Shown: positions 9,592-21,780, numbered from the stretch's first letter. The stretch: 64,000 nucleotides of DNA from Brevundimonas sp. MF30-B (GCF_004683885.1 NZ_CP038440.1:2737127-2801126); one strand, 5' to 3'. Program-made: numbers and translations. The notes: a model not told the origin generated them from the sequence alone.

Positions 9592-10571
9592 AGCCCCGCC
9601 ATCGCCTCGGCCGTGACCTCCAGGCTGCGGACCCGGTCGTTCAGGTCGTGGATCATGCCGGTGACCATGACTTCATCCACGCCGGTCAGGGCGATGAACT
9701 CCGCCAGTCGGTCGCGCACGGTGTCGCGGCCGCCGATGGCGGCGTAGGTCAGGCGGCTTTCGACCGCCGCGATCTGGCGCGCATCCAGCACGGCCGTAAT
9801 GTCGTCCACCGCCGGCTTCAACCGGCCGGGCTTGCCGGTGACGACGGCGGCGAAGGCCTGCTGCATCGAGGTCGACATCCGCTGCGCCGCCGCGTCCGTG
9901 TCCGCCGCAAAGACGTTGAAGGCGGCCATGGCATAGGGCGCGTCCAGTGCTCCGGGCCGGAACTCGGCGCGATAGACTCGCAGCGCCTGCAGCAGCAGCT
10001 CGGGCGCGAAATGGCTGGCGAAGGCGAACGGCAGCCCCAGGCGCGCGGCCAGCTCGGCGCTGAACAGGCTGGACCCCAAGAGCCAGATCGGCACCTTGGA
10101 CCCCGCGCCAGGCCAGGCCGTGACTCTCTGGCCCGGCTGCGGATCGGCCAGGAAGCCCTGAAGCTCCAGCACGTCGCGGGGAAACTGGTCCGCCGCCTCG
10201 AAATAGCGACGCAGCGCGCACGCCGTCTCGCCGTCGGTGCCGGGCGCGCGGCCCAGACCCAGATCGATGCGGCCGGGATGCAGAGCCTCCAGCGTGCCGA
10301 ACTGCTCGGCGATCACCAGCGGCGCGTGGTTGGGCAGCATGACCCCGCCCGAGCCGACGCGGATGCTGGACGTCTGGCTGGCCACATGGGCCAGGACCAC
10401 CGCCGTGGCCGCCGAGGCGATGCCCGGCATGTTGTGATGCTCCGCCAGCCAGAAGCGGCCGAAGCCCAGCCGCTCGGCGGCCTGGGCGTAGGCGGTGGTT
10501 TCCAGCAGGGCGCGTCGGGCGTCGCCGCCCTCTACGATGGGCGACAGGTCGAGAACGGAGAATGCGGTCAT
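9588..10571 (-). CDS. LLM class flavin-dependent oxidoreductase
   Basis: A 327-residue luciferase-like monooxygenase fold. It shows the family's N-terminal segment ([19 protein letters not shown]), the [13 protein letters not shown] strand and the [12 protein letters not shown] loop. These identify the single-component subgroup that NCBI names LLM class flavin-dependent oxidoreductase (alkanal monooxygenase-like, also seen in E. coli YhbW). It would use FMN or F420-like flavin; the substrate is unknown. It converges on the epoxide-hydrolase-like gene with a four-base overlap and diverges from the secreted hydrolase gene at 10671. Confidence 0.88.
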   Translation of the reverse strand: MTAFSVLDLSPIVEGGDARRALLETTAYAQAAERLGFGRFWLAEHHNMPGIASAATAVVLAHVASQTSSIRVGSGGVMLPNHAPLVIAEQFGTLEALHPGRIDLGLGRAPGTDGETACALRRYFEAADQFPRDVLELQGFLADPQPGQRVTAWPGAGSKVPIWLLGSSLFSAELAARLGLPFAFASHFAPELLLQALRVYRAEFRPGALDAPYAMAAFNVFAADTDAAAQRMSTSMQQAFAAVVTGKPGRLKPAVDDITAVLDARQIAAVESRLTYAAIGGRDTVRDRLAEFIALTGVDEVMVTGMIHDLNDRVRSLEVTAEAMAGL

Positions 10572-10670
10572 GGTTCGTAGATCGGGCCGCGCGCGCCGCG
10601 ATCAAGGCCCGCGACGGTTGCGATTGTCGCTCGGCGGCCGATAGTGGGGCGGGCAAAGGGGGCCGCCGTC

Positions 10671-12041
10671 ATGATCACCAACCTCATCCTCGCCACGGCG
10701 GCCGTCGCCGCGATCCAGGCTGCGCCAGCGCCGGAGCTGGTCGGGCGCTGGGAAGGGCCGTTGACGGTCGGCGGCCAGTCGATCCGCATCGTCTTTCGCG
10801 TCGAGGCCGACGGAAAGGCGTTCGCCGACAGCCCTGACCAGGGCGCCAACGGCATACCGGCCCAGGCCAGCCTGACCGACGGGGTGGTGCGCTTCGCCGT
10901 CCCAGCCTTCGGCGGCGCCTTCGAGGGCCGGCTGTCCAGTGACGGCCGCACCCTGACCGGGGCGCTGAGCCAGGGCGGCATGACCCTGCCGCTGGTGCTG
11001 ACGAAGGGCGAGGCGGCCGCGGCGCCCGCACCCGTCGCGGACACGGCGGCCGCGCCGAACCGGCCTCAGAACCCCCAGCCGCCCTATCCCTATCGCGAGG
11101 AACAGGTCGCCTATGACGCCGGGCCCGGCGTGCGTCTGGCCGGAACCTTGACCCTGCCGCAGGGCGAGGGCCCCTTCCCCGCCGCCCTTCTGATCACCGG
11201 GTCGGGCCAGCAGGATCGCGACGAGACCGTGTTCGGGCACAAGCCCTTCTGGGTGCTGGCCGACTCCCTGACCCGGCGCGGGATCGCCGTGCTGCGCGTC
11301 GACGACCGGGGCGCGGGCCAGTCGACGGGATCGCTGGATGGGGTCACCACCGCCGATTTCGCCAAGGACGCCGAGGCCTCCTTCGCCTGGCTGGCCGCGC
11401 GCGCCGACATAGACGCCGACCGCATCGGTCTGATCGGCCACAGCGAGGGCGGGACCATCGCGCCGATGGTCGCCCAGGCCGATCCGCGCGTGGCCTGGAT
11501 CGTGATGCTGGCCGGGCCGGCGGTGCCGGGGGGTGATGTGCTGACCGAACAGTTGCGCCGGATACAGCAGGCGAGCGGGCTGTCGGCCGAAATCGTTGAG
11601 GCCAACACCGCCTTGCAGGCCCGGATCATGCAGGCGGTGGCGCAACACGCCGACGACGGAGAGGCCGCAGCCCGGGCCGCCCGAGCGATCCTGGCGGAAA
11701 CCCCCGTCCCGGCCGCAGCGGCCGATCAGACAGCGACCCAAGTCGCCCTGCCCTGGACCCGCTGGTTCGTGGCTCACGATCCGGCCGAGAGCCTCAGGGC
11801 CTTCCAGGCGCCCATGCTGGCCCTCTATGGCGGCAAGGACGTGCAGGTGTCGGCGCAGCAGAGCGCCGAGGCCCTGCGCCGCCTCGCGCCTGACGCCGAC
11901 ATCGTGGTCCTGCCCGATCTCAACCACCTGATGCAGACGGCCGGAACCGGCCTACCCGACGAATACGCGCAGATCGAGGAGACGATCGCCCCCGTCGCGC
12001 TGGAGACGATCGTCGACTGGGTCGCGGCGCGGTCGCGCTAA
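10671..12041 (+). CDS. secreted alpha/beta hydrolase with N-terminal beta domain
   Basis: A 456-residue protein. I chose the ATG at 10671 because AAAGGGGG lies at 10655-10662 and because a signal peptide begins there (MITNLILATAAVAAIQA). A small beta domain covers roughly residues 20-115, followed by an Ala/Pro-rich linker and then the hydrolase. The hydrolase shows LLITGSGQQDRD, the nucleophile elbow GHSEGG (Ser258), an acid in LYGGKDVQV and a His in LNHL. The GSGQQDRDE pattern is typical of periplasmic peptidase/esterase-like proteins of the alpha/beta hydrolase superfamily. The substrate is unknown; an esterase or acyl-peptidase is plausible. Confidence 0.8.
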   Translation: MITNLILATAAVAAIQAAPAPELVGRWEGPLTVGGQSIRIVFRVEADGKAFADSPDQGANGIPAQASLTDGVVRFAVPAFGGAFEGRLSSDGRTLTGALSQGGMTLPLVLTKGEAAAAPAPVADTAAAPNRPQNPQPPYPYREEQVAYDAGPGVRLAGTLTLPQGEGPFPAALLITGSGQQDRDETVFGHKPFWVLADSLTRRGIAVLRVDDRGAGQSTGSLDGVTTADFAKDAEASFAWLAARADIDADRIGLIGHSEGGTIAPMVAQADPRVAWIVMLAGPAVPGGDVLTEQLRRIQQASGLSAEIVEANTALQARIMQAVAQHADDGEAAARAARAILAETPVPAAAADQTATQVALPWTRWFVAHDPAESLRAFQAPMLALYGGKDVQVSAQQSAEALRRLAPDADIVVLPDLNHLMQTAGTGLPDEYAQIEETIAPVALETIVDWVAARSR

Positions 12042-12046
12042 ACCCG

Positions 12047-14107
12047 CTAAACCTTGGCCGACCGGCTGCGGACCCAGGCGTAGAGGACGAAGGCCAGGCC
12101 GAAGAAGGCGATGACGCCGGCCACGCCCGCCGGCCAGCTCGAACCTTCGGGCAGCATGGCGAAGGGCGCGTCGTCGCGCGTGGCGACGATGACGCCGGCG
12201 GTCAGCACGCCGAACAGGCTCTCGCCGACGATCAGGCCGGACGCCAGCAGCACGCCCATGCGGCGGCCCACGTCGGCGAAGCTCGTACCCTTGATCGTGC
12301 GCTCGTACAGCCAGCCCGCGACCGCGCCGATCACCAGCATGGTGGTCACCGCCGCCGGCAGATAGAACCCGATGCCCACGGCCAGCGGCGGCAGCTTCAT
12401 CCGGCCCTTGGTGGCCGACGAAATGATGACGTCCAGGATGATGACGACCACGCCGATCGCCGCGCCCAGGCCGATCAGATCCCAGCGCAGGTCGCCGCCG
12501 ATGACGCCGCGCGCCAGGGCCGAGATCAGCGTCGCCTGAGGCGCCGCCAGGGTCTGGGTGCCTTCGACGATGGCGGGCGGGCCGCCCTCGAAGCCGAAGG
12601 CTTGGTTCAGCAGGTTCAGGATGAAGGGAATGACCAGGGCGCCGGCGGCCACGCCGACGATCAGCGCCGTCTGCTGGCGCCACGGGGTGGCCTCGACCAG
12701 TTGGCCGGTCTTGAGGTCCTGCAGGTTGTCGTTGGCGATGATGGCCACGGCGAACACCACCGAGGTCACGATCAGGGCGAAGGCGATGATGGACGGATCG
12801 GCCGGCACGCCCGCCACCGCCATCAGACCCACCATCAGCAGCGAGGCGATGATGACCGCCAGGATGCCGACGCCCGATACCGGGCTGTTGGACGAGCCGA
12901 TCAGGCCGGCCATGTAGCCGCAGATCGCCGCCACCGCGAACCCGACCAGGACCACATAGACCAGACCGCCGGCCGTCAGCAGCACGGTCGATCCCGCCAG
13001 CGCCGGCGCGCTCTGGGCGAACCAGGACAGCAGACCGCCGATGCCGATCAGGCAGACCAGCGACACGCCGCCTACGATGTTGATGGGAATGTCCTGCTCG
13101 GTGCGGTCCAGCACCTCGCCGTGACTGCGCCTGGACTGGGCCGCCAGGGCCGAGGTCAGGCCGCCGACCAGCGGCGCGGCCAGCTTGATCAGGGTCCAGA
13201 TCGCCGCCACGCCGATGACGCCCGCGCCCATGAAGCGGACCTCGTTGCGCCAGACGGTGGTCGCCAGTTCCTCGGCCCCCGTCCCCGCCGGAAGGGTCGC
13301 AGCGATGGAAGGCAGGCCCTGGGCCGTCAGCCAGGCGACCACGTCGGGCGAGGTCAGGATCGGCACGATGACGAACCAGGCGGCAAGGAGGCCGAACAAC
13401 TGCGCGAGGCCTACGGCCAGCCCGATCAGGTGGCCGGCGCCCAGCAATGCGAACTGCAGGCCGAAGCCCAGCCCCGTCGCGCCGCCGCCCAGCCCGGCCG
13501 GCAGGGAGACGAACCGCGCCGCCTCGCCCGCGAAAACCCGCCCGGCGGTCAGAAGGGCATAGCCGGCCGAGGCCACCGCGCCGGCCACCACGACCCACAG
13601 GCCCGCCTTGTTCTCGTTGACCGCCTGCTCAGTCTGCTCGGCCCCGCGCGACCCGACCTTCAGCACCTCGGCGGCGGCCCGGCCCTCCGGATAGGGCAGC
13701 GGGCTGTTGACCACCAGGGCGCGGCGCAGCGGGATCGAGAATGTGACGCCCAGCACCCCGCCCAGGATGCAGATCAGGACCGACTGCCAGAAGGGAAACT
13801 CCATCCACCAGCCGATCATGACCAGGCCGGGCAGGACGAAGATGATCGCGCTCATGGAGCCGCCGACCGAGGCCACAGTCTGGACGGTCATGTTCTCCCA
13901 GATGGTCGAGGTGCGGAACGCCCGCAGCAAAGCCATGGAGATGACCGCCGCCGGAATGGCCGAAGCGAAGGTCAGGCCAACCAGCAGGCCCAGATAGGTG
14001 TTGGCGGCTGTGAAGACGACCGCCAGCAGGGCGCCCAGCACCAGGGCGCGCAGGGTCAGTTCAAGGCGGCGGGCGGGGCGCACGGCCCTGTCGGCGAGGT
14101 CGGTCAT
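12047..14107 (-). CDS. OPT family oligopeptide transporter
   Basis: A 686-residue integral membrane protein made almost entirely of hydrophobic segments, I estimate 14-16 helices. The N-terminus shows TLRALVLGALLAVVFTAANTY, followed by FSIPLRRALVVNSPLPYPEG, which is the hallmark of bacterial OPT proteins. These import peptides or metal chelates by proton symport; the substrate cannot be told here. The start is well supported: AAGGAG lies nine bases before the ATG on the minus strand. It converges on the secreted hydrolase gene, separated by only five bases, with no obvious terminator between them. Confidence 0.9.
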   Translation of the reverse strand: MTDLADRAVRPARRLELTLRALVLGALLAVVFTAANTYLGLLVGLTFASAIPAAVISMALLRAFRTSTIWENMTVQTVASVGGSMSAIIFVLPGLVMIGWWMEFPFWQSVLICILGGVLGVTFSIPLRRALVVNSPLPYPEGRAAAEVLKVGSRGAEQTEQAVNENKAGLWVVVAGAVASAGYALLTAGRVFAGEAARFVSLPAGLGGGATGLGFGLQFALLGAGHLIGLAVGLAQLFGLLAAWFVIVPILTSPDVVAWLTAQGLPSIAATLPAGTGAEELATTVWRNEVRFMGAGVIGVAAIWTLIKLAAPLVGGLTSALAAQSRRSHGEVLDRTEQDIPINIVGGVSLVCLIGIGGLLSWFAQSAPALAGSTVLLTAGGLVYVVLVGFAVAAICGYMAGLIGSSNSPVSGVGILAVIIASLLMVGLMAVAGVPADPSIIAFALIVTSVVFAVAIIANDNLQDLKTGQLVEATPWRQQTALIVGVAAGALVIPFILNLLNQAFGFEGGPPAIVEGTQTLAAPQATLISALARGVIGGDLRWDLIGLGAAIGVVVIILDVIISSATKGRMKLPPLAVGIGFYLPAAVTTMLVIGAVAGWLYERTIKGTSFADVGRRMGVLLASGLIVGESLFGVLTAGVIVATRDDAPFAMLPEGSSWPAGVAGVIAFFGLAFVLYAWVRSRSAKV

Positions 14108-14171
14108 CGTCGCGGGCTCCTTGGGCCGGTGCGACGAAATGACGCTGAATCCGCCTCTGCGTCCAGAGACT

Positions 14172-15080
14172 TCAGCCGTCCGCCAGAAAACGCTCCACCG
14201 CCGCCATGAAGCGGCGCGGCTGATCGATCATGACCATGTGCTCGGCGCCCTCGATCCGCTCGAACCGGGCAGGGGTTCGCAGCGATCTATAGCCCGAGCG
14301 GAACAGCTCATCGATCCGCGCACGCGGGCTGCGGTCGTCTGCGCTCCAGCCGTAGACCACCGTCACCGGGGCGGTGATGTCCGGCAGGCGCGAGCGCAGA
14401 TCGGTGGTCATCACCTCATACAGGGTCTGGGCGAGGACGCGCCTGTCGCCGCCTTGCCAGCCCAGAGTGCCGAACACCGCCTCAGCCGCCCCGCCCAGAT
14501 CGGCGCCCATCCTGCGCCCCTGCAGTCTCAGGGCGTCGTCGCCCAGGAACATCACGGCCTGATAGGCGATGCGGGCGATGGGATCGACGTCGCCGACCGT
14601 GGCGCCTGGGCTGATAAGGGCCGGAAAGAAGGGAGAGGCGTCCACCACCATGACCCGGCCGACGTCGCCGCGGGCGTCGGCGGCGACGCGCAGCGCCACC
14701 TGACCGCCCATCGAATGGCCGATCACGGCGGGACGGTCGAGCCGATGCTCCGCGATGTAACGGCGGATTTCCTGCGCGACGGGCGCGACCACCACGCCTG
14801 AGGCGTTGGCGCCGGCGGGCACGTCCCCGAATCCGCGCACCGTGACCAGATGAACCCGTCGCCCGCTGAGCTCATCTGCCGTGCGCCGCCAGACGTCCGC
14901 TGTCGAGGCCAGGCCGGGGATCAGGATCACGTCGGGCCCGGACCCTCGGGTCTCCACCAGTATGCGGTCCGATCGGAAAGCCTCCGCGCTCCCCTGCTGT
15001 GCGGGGAAGGCCGTCGCCGAAAGCGCGTGCATCGAAAGGATGAGGGCGGCGGTCAGGCCCAGGAGAAGACGAATGATCAT
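14172..15080 (-). CDS. exported alpha/beta hydrolase
   Basis: A 302-residue protein with an N-terminal hydrophobic stretch (MIIRLLLGLTAALILSMHAL) that is likely a signal peptide or anchor. The hydrolase domain has IPGLAST as oxyanion region, GHSMGG with Ser123 as nucleophile, an acid in VYGWSADD and a His in GAEHMVM. The longest open frame reaches to 15773, but the segment before 15080 has no family resemblance and lies over the oppositely transcribed gene at 15180. I therefore place the start at the ATG at 15080, although no strong ribosome site precedes it. The substrate is unknown. Confidence 0.8.
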   Translation of the reverse strand: MIIRLLLGLTAALILSMHALSATAFPAQQGSAEAFRSDRILVETRGSGPDVILIPGLASTADVWRRTADELSGRRVHLVTVRGFGDVPAGANASGVVVAPVAQEIRRYIAEHRLDRPAVIGHSMGGQVALRVAADARGDVGRVMVVDASPFFPALISPGATVGDVDPIARIAYQAVMFLGDDALRLQGRRMGADLGGAAEAVFGTLGWQGGDRRVLAQTLYEVMTTDLRSRLPDITAPVTVVYGWSADDRSPRARIDELFRSGYRSLRTPARFERIEGAEHMVMIDQPRRFMAAVERFLADG

Positions 15081-15179
15081 CAGACGATGCTGAACCCGCT
15101 TTCCGGCCTTTGGTTGACGCGCGATCTTGAAATTTTCGCGAGCCGGGCCTGAATGGTCTTCAGGGATCGGGAGGTTGTC

Positions 15180-15683
15180 ATGATGAGAATTGCGGTGCTG
15201 ATCGCCCTGGGGTGGGCTGTCGCAGGTTCGACGGAGGCTCGGCAGGCCGTTCCGCCGCAGGAAGAGACGCTGACTCTTCCCGGCGCTCAAGCGCGCTCCG
15301 GCCAGAGCCCGGAATGGCAGGTTTTCACACGCACTTCGCAAAGAGCCTATCTGGTCGATCCGTCGACCCTGCGTGAGACTGGCGGGGTCACCTCCATCCA
15401 GATCGCGCGCGCCCCCTTCGCGGTCGAAGACGGGGACCCGGCCTGGACGCTGGAGACCTTCGAGTTTCGTTGCAGCGCAGGCGAATACCGCACGACCCAG
15501 ATCGCCGAGTTCAATGCGGACGGTTCGGCCGCAACCCCGCCGGAAACGCTGGACGAAGCGTTCGAGGCGATCGCGCCCAACGGTCTGTCCGGCTATCTGA
15601 AGGCGATCGCATGCGACGGCCAACGCGCTCGCCCGCCCTACTATCCCAGCCTGGCGGCCTGGATAGCCGCAGGTCGAAAATAG
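15180..15683 (+). CDS. exported hypothetical protein
   Basis: A 167-residue protein with a signal peptide (MMRIAVLIALGWAVAGSTEA) and a compact beta-rich domain. The domain contains WQVFTRTSQRAYLVDPSTL and two Cys (FRCSAGEY and IACDGQ) that could form a disulfide. It faintly resembles surface-adhesin-E-like periplasmic domains, but I do not recognise the family. The ATG at 15180 follows GGGAGG by five bases; a second ATG follows immediately. It lies between divergent and convergent hydrolase genes, ending one base before the next gene's stop. A TTGACGC element sits upstream at 15114, without a convincing -10 box. Confidence 0.65.
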   Translation: MMRIAVLIALGWAVAGSTEARQAVPPQEETLTLPGAQARSGQSPEWQVFTRTSQRAYLVDPSTLRETGGVTSIQIARAPFAVEDGDPAWTLETFEFRCSAGEYRTTQIAEFNADGSAATPPETLDEAFEAIAPNGLSGYLKAIACDGQRARPPYYPSLAAWIAAGRK

Positions 15684-15684
15684 G

Positions 15685-16731
15685 CTAGCCTTGGCGCCCG
15701 CGCTGCGCGGCGGGGATAAGCAATCGGTCGTGCAGGTCGTGCAGGCGGGAGACATGGTCATCCCGCTCAGCAACCGGACTGGGGTCCGACGTCATCACCG
15801 AGGTAAGGCGCAGGTCTGGCGTGACGAACACCATCTGACCGCCATAACCCCAGGCGTATGCCGTCTGATGGTGTTCAGAGGTCTTGAGCCACCATCCATA
15901 GCCATGCGGGGCGCCGGTGAAACGCGAGCGGCCGCGCCCGTTCCAGGACGCCTCCACCCAGCCCTCGGGCAGGATGCGCACGCCGTCGTGGACGCCATCG
16001 TTGCGGTAGAGTTCGCCGATTCTCAGCAAGGCCCGCGGGCTCAGCCGCATCTCGTTGCCACCGAAGTAGATGCCCTGCGGATCGGCCGGCCATGAGGGCA
16101 CGGTGATCCCCAGCGGCTCGCCCAGCCACTCGCGCGTCAACGCCAAGGTGGACCGCCCTGACGCGCGGGTCAGGAGGGCCGACGTGAGGTGCGACGTGCC
16201 GGTGGAGTAGATCAGCCTGCCGCCGGGTTCGGCCTCGAACGGCCGCGCCAGCGCCGCCCGCACCCAGTCCCGGCTGGACACCCAGGCGCCGTAGTTCGAG
16301 CCCGAGGTCGAGCCCAGCCCCGCCTGCATCGACAGCAGATGTCCCACGGTGATGGCCCGCAGGCGCGAATCCGGGTTCGCCGGGAACCGGTCGGACAGAA
16401 AGTCGGCGATAGGCTGGTCCACGCCGTCCACGATCCCGCGACCGATGGCGATCCCGGCAAGGGCCGCCAGCACCGACTTGGACGCCGACTTGACGTTGGC
16501 GGGCTGGTCCAGACCCGGGCCGCGCCAGGCGCGCTCGAACACGACCTCGCCGTCCCGAGCCACGATCAGGCTGTGCAGACGAGGCAAGCCCGCCGCTGTC
16601 GCCTCGGCCTGTCTCAACAGGTCGACATCGAGCCCGCTGGTCGGCGTCGGGGGCACGATCTGGCGCGCCTCACTGCAGCCGGGTGCGGCCGCGAGCGCAA
16701 GCGAGGAGACAAGGAACCGGCGTCTGAGCAT
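15685..16731 (-). CDS. serine hydrolase of the beta-lactamase (class C/PBP4-like) family
   Basis: A 348-residue exported protein. Its N-terminus MLRRRFLVSSLALAAAPGC suggests Tat or lipoprotein export; the Cys at 19 gives only a marginal lipobox. The catalytic SxxK is Ser82-Ala-Ser-Lys85 in VKSASKSV. The second motif is Tyr175-Ser-Thr, where class C enzymes have Tyr-x-Asn. The C-terminal GYGGQ segment replaces the K-T-G box. This arrangement fits the esterase/6-aminohexanoate-dimer hydrolase-like subgroup rather than a true beta-lactamase. I chose the ATG at 16731 because the export signal begins there; the frame stays open upstream without a plausible start. Confidence 0.85.
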   Translation of the reverse strand: MLRRRFLVSSLALAAAPGCSEARQIVPPTPTSGLDVDLLRQAEATAAGLPRLHSLIVARDGEVVFERAWRGPGLDQPANVKSASKSVLAALAGIAIGRGIVDGVDQPIADFLSDRFPANPDSRLRAITVGHLLSMQAGLGSTSGSNYGAWVSSRDWVRAALARPFEAEPGGRLIYSTGTSHLTSALLTRASGRSTLALTREWLGEPLGITVPSWPADPQGIYFGGNEMRLSPRALLRIGELYRNDGVHDGVRILPEGWVEASWNGRGRSRFTGAPHGYGWWLKTSEHHQTAYAWGYGGQMVFVTPDLRLTSVMTSDPSPVAERDDHVSRLHDLHDRLLIPAAQRGRQG

Positions 16732-16778
16732 GGCCTCAAGAACCCCGTCACGGCTCAGGGGTTGCAGCCGCCTGCGCC

Positions 16779-19244
<2,466 letters not shown>

Positions 19245-19346
19245 TCAGCGCCGCGGCAGGCGCTCGAATCGATGAGGAACGCGGTCCTCTCGACACCTGT
19301 CCGATATAGGAAATCCGGCGACGAAAAGCGAGGGAAACCGGGGCTT

Positions 19347-21047
19347 TCAGCCACCCGGGCGGCGACGGCGCAGACCCAGCAGCCCGGCCCAGCCGCCGCT
19401 GGTCAGAAGAGCGACGTCCAGGAGCGCCAGCGGCAGGGGCGTCGCCGCCGGCGCCGCGATGAAGCGAGAGCGCCAGACCGGGAAGAATTTCGACTTGTAG
19501 GTGCGCAGCCCCTGGAAGCCGTACAGCGCCCCGCCCTCCTCGAACACCAGGGCGCCGACGCGGGCGAACACCGGGGCCAGCCGTCGGTCCTCAAGCCCGG
19601 ACAGCGGCGCCAAGCCCAGATCGAACCTGGCGAAGCCCTGGGCGCCGGCCCACTGGATCGAGCGAATGAACAGATAGTCCATCACGCCGGGCGGGGCGTC
19701 GGGCCGATGGCGCATCAGGTCGATGGCGACCTCGCCCGGCGCGCCCTGGGCCGCTGATCCCGGCAGCAGATTGGCGAAGGCGATCAGCGGGCGCCGGCCG
19801 GCCTCGTCGACCGCGCCCCACACCACCGCCAGCGGCGTGCGGTCCAGATAGTCCAGGTCGAAACGGCCCAGCGAAAAAGCCTTCTCTTGGCCCGTGTGTT
19901 CGTCCAGCCAGGCGTCGGACACCGCGCGCAGCGGCTCGGCCAGGGCGCCGGCCGAACCCGGCGGCAGCATCTCGAACGACGCGCCCTCGCGCTCGGCCCG
20001 GTTGATCGCCGTGCGCAGGTTCTGGCGCGGCTTGCCCTCAAGGGTGAAGGCCGCGATCTCGACCACGGCGGTTTCTCCGACCTTGCGGACCGCCAGGCCC
20101 ATGGTCGCCAGATCGCCCAGCAAACCCTCGCCCACCGAATAGAAGACCGCCGCGCCGCCGTAGCTGTCGGCCATCTCGGCGAAGGCCCACAGAAGGTCGC
20201 GCCGCTCGGACGCCAGGCCGGCCGGCTCGCCCATGGCGATCCAGCGCCGTCCGCGCACGCGATAGGCGATGAAGCTGCGGCCCGACGGGCTGAACAGCAG
20301 GGCCTTGTCGCCCAGCATGGCCAGCCAGCCCTCGGGCGCGGCCTCGTCGGCCTGGGCCAGGGCCTCGCGCGCGCGCTCCACCTCGGCGGGCGAAGCCGGT
20401 CCATGCTGGCCCGCGCCGGGCGCCGTCAGCAGCGACCGCGCCGCCACCACCAGGGTCAGGATGGCCAGGACAGCCCCGGCCCTCAGGAAGCCCGAGGCCT
20501 GTCGGTCGGTCAGGAAGGTCCACCACAGTTCGTCGGTGTAGGCCGTGTCGCGATAGGCGAAGAAGCCAAGCCAGATCATCGCCCCTACCGCCGCCATCAG
20601 CAGCAGCAGCCAACCAGGCCTCAGCGGTTCGCCCAGGCGCGAGCGGCGGTTGAACGCGCCCTTGAACGGGATCAGCAGCACAGCGATGGCCGTCAGCTGC
20701 GCCGCCTCTTCCCAGTCCAGACCTTTCAGCAGGGAGAAGACCGCACCGCCCCCAAGAACCAGCAGGGCCGCCCAATAGGCCCCGCGCCGACGACGCCACA
20801 GGCCCGCCGATACGAACAGGAGCAGGAACCCCGCGATGCTGGCGGCGAAGTGCGACAGGTCGATCATCAGCGGATGGGCGACGCGGTCCAGAACCCTCAG
20901 CCGCTCTCCGAACGCCGGCGTGACCGCCGAAACCAGCATCACCGCCCCGGCCGTGAAGGCCGCCACGGCGAAGATCTGCGGCGTCAGCTCATAGACGAGG
21001 GCGGCGAACCGGGTGGCCAGCCGCCGGGGTTGCGCGTCGCGCTTCAT
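19347..21047 (-). CDS. MprF-like phosphatidylglycerol lysyltransferase-domain protein, short form
   Basis: A 566-residue membrane protein. The N-terminal 210 residues hold about six hydrophobic segments. The rest is a soluble DUF2156-type acyltransferase fold (two GNAT-like domains) with GDKALLFSPSGRSFIAYRVRG, a region around NLRTAINRAEREG, and LGLAPLSGLEDR near the end. Full-length MprF proteins add eight more membrane helices with flippase function; these are absent here. It may transfer lysine or alanine from aminoacyl-tRNA to phosphatidylglycerol, altering surface charge. The substrate amino acid cannot be told. Confidence 0.85.
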   Translation of the reverse strand: MKRDAQPRRLATRFAALVYELTPQIFAVAAFTAGAVMLVSAVTPAFGERLRVLDRVAHPLMIDLSHFAASIAGFLLLFVSAGLWRRRRGAYWAALLVLGGGAVFSLLKGLDWEEAAQLTAIAVLLIPFKGAFNRRSRLGEPLRPGWLLLLMAAVGAMIWLGFFAYRDTAYTDELWWTFLTDRQASGFLRAGAVLAILTLVVAARSLLTAPGAGQHGPASPAEVERAREALAQADEAAPEGWLAMLGDKALLFSPSGRSFIAYRVRGRRWIAMGEPAGLASERRDLLWAFAEMADSYGGAAVFYSVGEGLLGDLATMGLAVRKVGETAVVEIAAFTLEGKPRQNLRTAINRAEREGASFEMLPPGSAGALAEPLRAVSDAWLDEHTGQEKAFSLGRFDLDYLDRTPLAVVWGAVDEAGRRPLIAFANLLPGSAAQGAPGEVAIDLMRHRPDAPPGVMDYLFIRSIQWAGAQGFARFDLGLAPLSGLEDRRLAPVFARVGALVFEEGGALYGFQGLRTYKSKFFPVWRSRFIAAPAATPLPLALLDVALLTSGGWAGLLGLRRRRPGG

Positions 21048-21196
21048 AGGCTCGTGATTCCCGCCATCGCCCCATCATAGACCGTGAATCGGCCGATTGG
21101 GGCGCGCCGGGGGTCATTTCGGGGCGCCTGAAACAATCCGCAATCACGCGTGTTCACCTCTTTACGAGCGTCGGGCTCGCCTTTTGGAGAGAGTTC

Positions 21197-21670
21197 ATGA
21201 TCCGCAAGACCGCTTTGATGGCCGGCGTCGCCGGCGCCCTGATGTTCGCCGCCCCTGCCATCGCCCAGGAAGCCCCGCAGGACGCCCCGGCTGCACCGCC
21301 CGCAGCGGAGGCGGCTCAACCCCAAAGTCTGACGCTGACCCCGGGCGCGTCGGTGAAGTCCGAGGACGGCTCGGTTCTCGGCACGCTGGAAGGCGCCCGC
21401 AACGCGCCGGACGGCAGCCAGGAGCTGACGGTTCGCGGCTCTGACGGTCAGGTGCGCGCTGTCGCCCTCGCCGGTCTGCGCCAGGACGGCGCCGACGTGG
21501 TGGTCGCTCAAACCCAAGCCGACTTCAACGCCTCGCCGGCGATCGAAGCCGACGCCGCGCCGACCCCGTCGGCTCAGCCGGACGCTTCGCCCGAGCCGGT
21601 CGATCCGATGACCCCGCCGGACACCACGGCGCCGGCCCCGTCGGAGCCGATGTACGAACCGACGCCCTGA
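21197..21670 (+). CDS. small exported PRC-barrel-like protein, Pro/Ala-rich
   Basis: A 157-residue protein with a clear signal peptide (MIRKTALMAGVAGALMFAAPAIAQ) after a GGAGAGAG ribosome site. A central 70-residue beta domain has the pattern VKSEDGSVLGTLEGARNAPDG followed by LTVRGSDGQVRAVALAGL, which resembles a PRC-barrel. Low-complexity Ala/Pro/Glu tails lie on both sides. It is a paralogue of the gene at 21781, and the two share the same central pattern. Role unknown; periplasmic. A strong terminator follows 13 bases after the stop. Confidence 0.7.
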   Translation: MIRKTALMAGVAGALMFAAPAIAQEAPQDAPAAPPAAEAAQPQSLTLTPGASVKSEDGSVLGTLEGARNAPDGSQELTVRGSDGQVRAVALAGLRQDGADVVVAQTQADFNASPAIEADAAPTPSAQPDASPEPVDPMTPPDTTAPAPSEPMYEPTP

Positions 21671-21683
21671 TTATTCCCTGACT

Positions 21684-21712
21684 AAGGGAGCGACCGCGTC
21701 GCTCCCTTTTTT
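21684..21712 (+). terminator. rho-independent terminator
   Basis: An 11-base-pair perfect stem (AAGGGAGCGAC paired with GTCGCTCCCTT) with a three-base loop and a run of six T at 21707-21712. It ends transcription of the small exported protein gene immediately upstream. Confidence 0.92.
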
Positions 21713-21780
21713 CTTGCCTCAATGCGCGGTGAGTTGACCGCTGCAAAACAGCCCCCGCACAGCTCAACATGGAGATCGCC

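Noticed and set aside
12602..14209. Open frame of 535 codons opposite the OPT transporter
   Set aside because: Asp/Gln/Arg-rich shadow without any motif.
15114..15135. TTGACGC element upstream of the gene at 15180
   Set aside because: Perfect -35 match, but no GCTANA-like -10 within 10-14 bases, so not listed as a promoter.
14172..15773. 533-codon reading of the hydrolase gene on the minus strand
   Set aside because: The extra N-terminus overlaps the opposite gene and lacks any domain; the signal peptide begins at 15080.
21734..21770. TTGACCG upstream of the second PRC-barrel-like gene
   Set aside because: The -10-like GCTCAAC is too far (21 bases).
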